From NCBI GenBank assembly GCA_903932385.1, contig CAIZGA010000577.1, positions 1 to 6,685 of the forward strand: a stretch of 6,685 nt of DNA. The letters run 5' to 3'. This document shows, piece by piece, positions 4,761-6,685 of the stretch. Under the pieces are notes generated by a model, which saw nothing but the letters and a program-made list of their open reading frames with translations, was not told where the DNA came from and ran no database searches. The translations under genes and the position numbers were made by a program. Source of the stretch: an uncultured Acidobacteriota bacterium. GTDB taxonomy: Bacteria > Acidobacteriota > Terriglobia > Terriglobales > Acidobacteriaceae. How positions within the stretch are numbered: the stretch's first letter is position 1; every line of letters begins with the position of its first letter.

Positions 4761-6685
4761 ATCGAATAGACTCCAGCGCTGCTACTGACTTGACAATTTC
4801 TGCTTCAAGCAAGTTCACCAGCAGGCCGGTGCTTTCCAGATCTAGCTGCTCTGTCTCGTTCTCCAATCTTGCGGCAATCTCACTGGCCGTTACTGCTGAA
4901 AGGTTAGCGAGCGAGCCTCTCAGTGTATGCGCCACGCGCTTCAGCGGCTCTAGTTCACCGGCAGCCAGTGATTCCCGCGCAACGCGCAGGTATTCCGGAT
5001 ATTCCGTTCGGAAGATGTTCAGTAACTCCGACAGCAGCGCGAGGTCGCCGTCAATCCTGCCTAGCAACTCCTCTGCATCAACACATCCCTTGCCGTTGCT
5101 GTTGGCACTGTCATTTAGATTGGCTTGTGATGGCTGCATTTTTGTCTCAATCAATGCTTCCAGCAAATCATCTAGTTCTTGTGCACGAATCGGCTTTGAC
5201 AGATATCCGTCCATGCCGGCAGCGAGGCAGCGGTCCTTATCGCCAGTCATGGCGAATGCTGTCATGGCAACCACGCGCTGGTGATTCCCTGTTGTTTTTT
5301 CCATTTCTCGCAACGTGGACGTCGCCGTCAGCCCATCCATCACTGGCATTTGTACATCCATCAGCACCAGATCAAAAGATTTCTCACGCAGTATGTTCAC
5401 GGCCTGCTGGCCATCCGAGGCAACCGTCACCGCGTGTCCGCGCTTCTCCAACATCTTTTTCACCAACAGTTGATTAACAGAGTTGTCCTCCACCAAGAGC
5501 ATTGATAGCTTTGCACCCGGATCTCCGGAGTTCTGCAGTGTGGCCTGCGTAATCAATGGCGACTTAAGGTCGGTGGTATTTGTTCCCACCGTGCATGCTA
5601 GCGCTGCGCGTAGTTCCGACTGACGGATTGGCTTCAGCAAGTAAGCAGCAACATTCAACTCTTCGCACCGTTGTGCATCACCGCGATGTCCCCCTGAAGT
5701 CAGCATCATAATGACAGCTGTGGAAAGTTCCCGTTCGCGGCGAATACTTTCAATCATGGTGAAGCCGTCCATGTTGGGCATGTGTCTGTCGGTCAACACC
5801 AACCGAAATGGCTGATTGGATTCCATTGCAGCTCTCAATTCAATAATTGCCGCTTCTCCGCCATCTACTGAGGTGGGCAGCATCCCCCAGTTCGCCAGCA
5901 CCGCGTCCAGAATGCGCCTGTTGGTGCGGTTGTCGTCCACCACCAGCACGCGCACACCTTTCAGCGAATCGATGGAAGCCGACACTGTTGCAGCTCGCAG
6001 TTCAGCCGGATGCAGCTTGATGGTGAAATAAAATTGCGAGCCGCGACCGAATTCACTCTCTACCCAGATTTTTCCGCCCATCATTTCCACCAGGCCGGAA
6101 GTGATGCTGAGACCGAGCCCAGTGCCGCCATATTTTCTCGTGGTGGATGAATCTGCCTGCACAAACGGATCAAAGATGGTCTGCAACTTTTCTGGCGCAA
6201 TGCCGATGCCGGTATCTGCCACTGTGAACTGCAGCATGTAAGCGTCCGCCAACTTTTCCAACACTTGCACGCGAACCAGCACCTCGCCATGACTAGTGAA
6301 TTTGATGGCATTGCCTACCAGATTCACCAACACCTGCCGTAAACGACCGTAATCGCCGCGGACCATTTCCGGCACATCCTTATCGACCTCGCAGAGCAGT
6401 TCAATTCCTTTTTCATCTGCTCGCAGCACTAGTGTCTTCAGTGTGTTTTCGAGCGAATCATTCAGGTCAAAATCAATGGCCTCAAGCTCGAGTCGGCCAG
6501 CTTCCACTTTCGAGAAATCAAGAATGTCATTGATTACCAGTAGAAGAGAATCCGCAGATAGCTTTACGGTGTCCAAATATTCTCGTTGCTCCGTTGTTAG
6601 CTCGGTTTCCAGTGCCAGCTCAGTCATACCGATAATGCCATTCAACGGCGTGCGAATTTCATGACTCATATTTGCCAGAAATTCA
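4759..6685 (-). CDS. Hybrid sensor histidine kinase HisKA-HATPase-REC-REC-Hpt (5' end missing)
   Basis: The gene runs off the right edge. The last in-frame codons before the edge read EFLAN ahead of [11 protein letters not shown], so the internal Met at 6669 is not the true start and the sensory N-terminus is outside. Numbering from that Met: HisKA has phospho-acceptor H3 in the H-box and a dimerisation helix to about 65; HATPase (about 105-220) has N120 ([11 protein letters not shown]), D152 (ADTGIGI), the F-box (FDPFVQ) and GGTGLGLS (181-188). REC1 (about 239-358) has DD 245-246, D294 (LTDRHMP), T324/S325 and K346. REC2 (about 388-508) has ED 394-395, D438 (LMDVQMP), T470 and K492. Hpt (about 533-636) has H581 (AHTLRGS). 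All key residues are intact, so it should be a full phosphorelay kinase of the BarA/GacS type with an extra receiver. The likely final target is the REC domain of the adjacent cyclase. The signal is unknown. It could also have remote partners. Confidence 0.95.
   Translation of the reverse strand, partial: EFLANMSHEIRTPLNGIIGMTELALETELTTEQREYLDTVKLSADSLLLVINDILDFSKVEAGRLELEAIDFDLNDSLENTLKTLVLRADEKGIELLCEVDKDVPEMVRGDYGRLRQVLVNLVGNAIKFTSHGEVLVRVQVLEKLADAYMLQFTVADTGIGIAPEKLQTIFDPFVQADSSTTRKYGGTGLGLSITSGLVEMMGGKIWVESEFGRGSQFYFTIKLHPAELRAATVSASIDSLKGVRVLVVDDNRTNRRILDAVLANWGMLPTSVDGGEAAIIELRAAMESNQPFRLVLTDRHMPNMDGFTMIESIRRERELSTAVIMMLTSGGHRGDAQRCEELNVAAYLLKPIRQSELRAALACTVGTNTTDLKSPLITQATLQNSGDPGAKLSMLLVEDNSVNQLLVKKMLEKRGHAVTVASDGQQAVNILREKSFDLVLMDVQMPVMDGLTATSTLREMEKTTGNHQRVVAMTAFAMTGDKDRCLAAGMDGYLSKPIRAQELDDLLEALIETKMQPSQANLNDSANSNGKGCVDAEELLGRIDGDLALLSELLNIFRTEYPEYLRVARESLAAGELEPLKRVAHTLRGSLANLSAVTASEIAARLENETEQLDLESTGLLVNLLEAEIVKSVAALESIR

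Noticed and set aside
4631..5284. Plus-strand 217-codon open frame opposite the kinase and cyclase
   Set aside because: It crosses the junction of two well-supported minus-strand genes and gives a Ser/Ala-rich low-complexity translation, a frame-complement artefact.
6081..6311. Minus-strand 76-codon open frame inside the kinase
   Set aside because: It is out of frame with the HATPase coding sequence, which has all its motifs intact. There is no sign of a frameshift.
6667..6669. ATG at 6669 as the true start of the kinase
   Set aside because: It is the Met of the conserved [13 protein letters not shown]-box, and the frame stays open to the window edge. A start here would remove part of HisKA and the whole sensor.

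Overview
The window holds four genes, all on the minus strand, so they are transcribed from high to low coordinates. Base composition is balanced (roughly half G+C by eye) and coding density is high. The organism is a free-living, Gram-negative-type bacterium. The BarA/GacS-like hybrid kinase and the exported amidohydrolase/deacetylase both resemble proteins I associate with Acidobacteriota or Proteobacteria. This is recollection of sequence style, not a database result, and I cannot fix the phylum.

Reading in the direction of transcription: (1) 6685-4759 is the C-terminal part of a hybrid sensor histidine kinase (HisKA, HATPase, REC, REC, Hpt). Its sensory N-terminus lies outside the window. 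(2) 4746-3814, starting 12 nt after the kinase stop codon, is a REC-GGDEF response regulator with an intact GGEEF active site and an RxxD inhibitory site. (3) 3710-1983 is a PAS-GGDEF-EAL protein with a degenerate GGDEF domain (GSDEF) and a complete set of EAL catalytic residues. (4) 1797-235, after a 185-nt gap holding a possible promoter and operator dyad, is a signal-peptide-bearing metal-dependent amidohydrolase. A rho-independent terminator (68-104) follows it, preceded by a second hairpin.

Genes 1-3 make a coherent cyclic-di-GMP control unit. The kinase can autophosphorylate, pass phosphate through its own receiver(s) to its Hpt domain, and from there to the receiver of the diguanylate cyclase, which would raise c-di-GMP. 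The third gene would break c-di-GMP down, tuned by PAS and by the degenerate GGDEF domain. The close spacing of kinase and cyclase supports this wiring, but the phosphotransfer route is inferred. The amidohydrolase looks like a separate transcription unit, and I see no clear functional tie to the signalling genes.

I found no tRNA, rRNA, CRISPR array, insertion sequence or phage-like gene. The noncoding gaps are short (234, 185, 103 and 12 nt). The individual domain families are well known. The points worth a second look are the complete kinase-cyclase-phosphodiesterase set, the degenerate GGDEF with a kept I-site, an unusual metal-ligand position in the amidohydrolase, and structured noncoding DNA at the left end.
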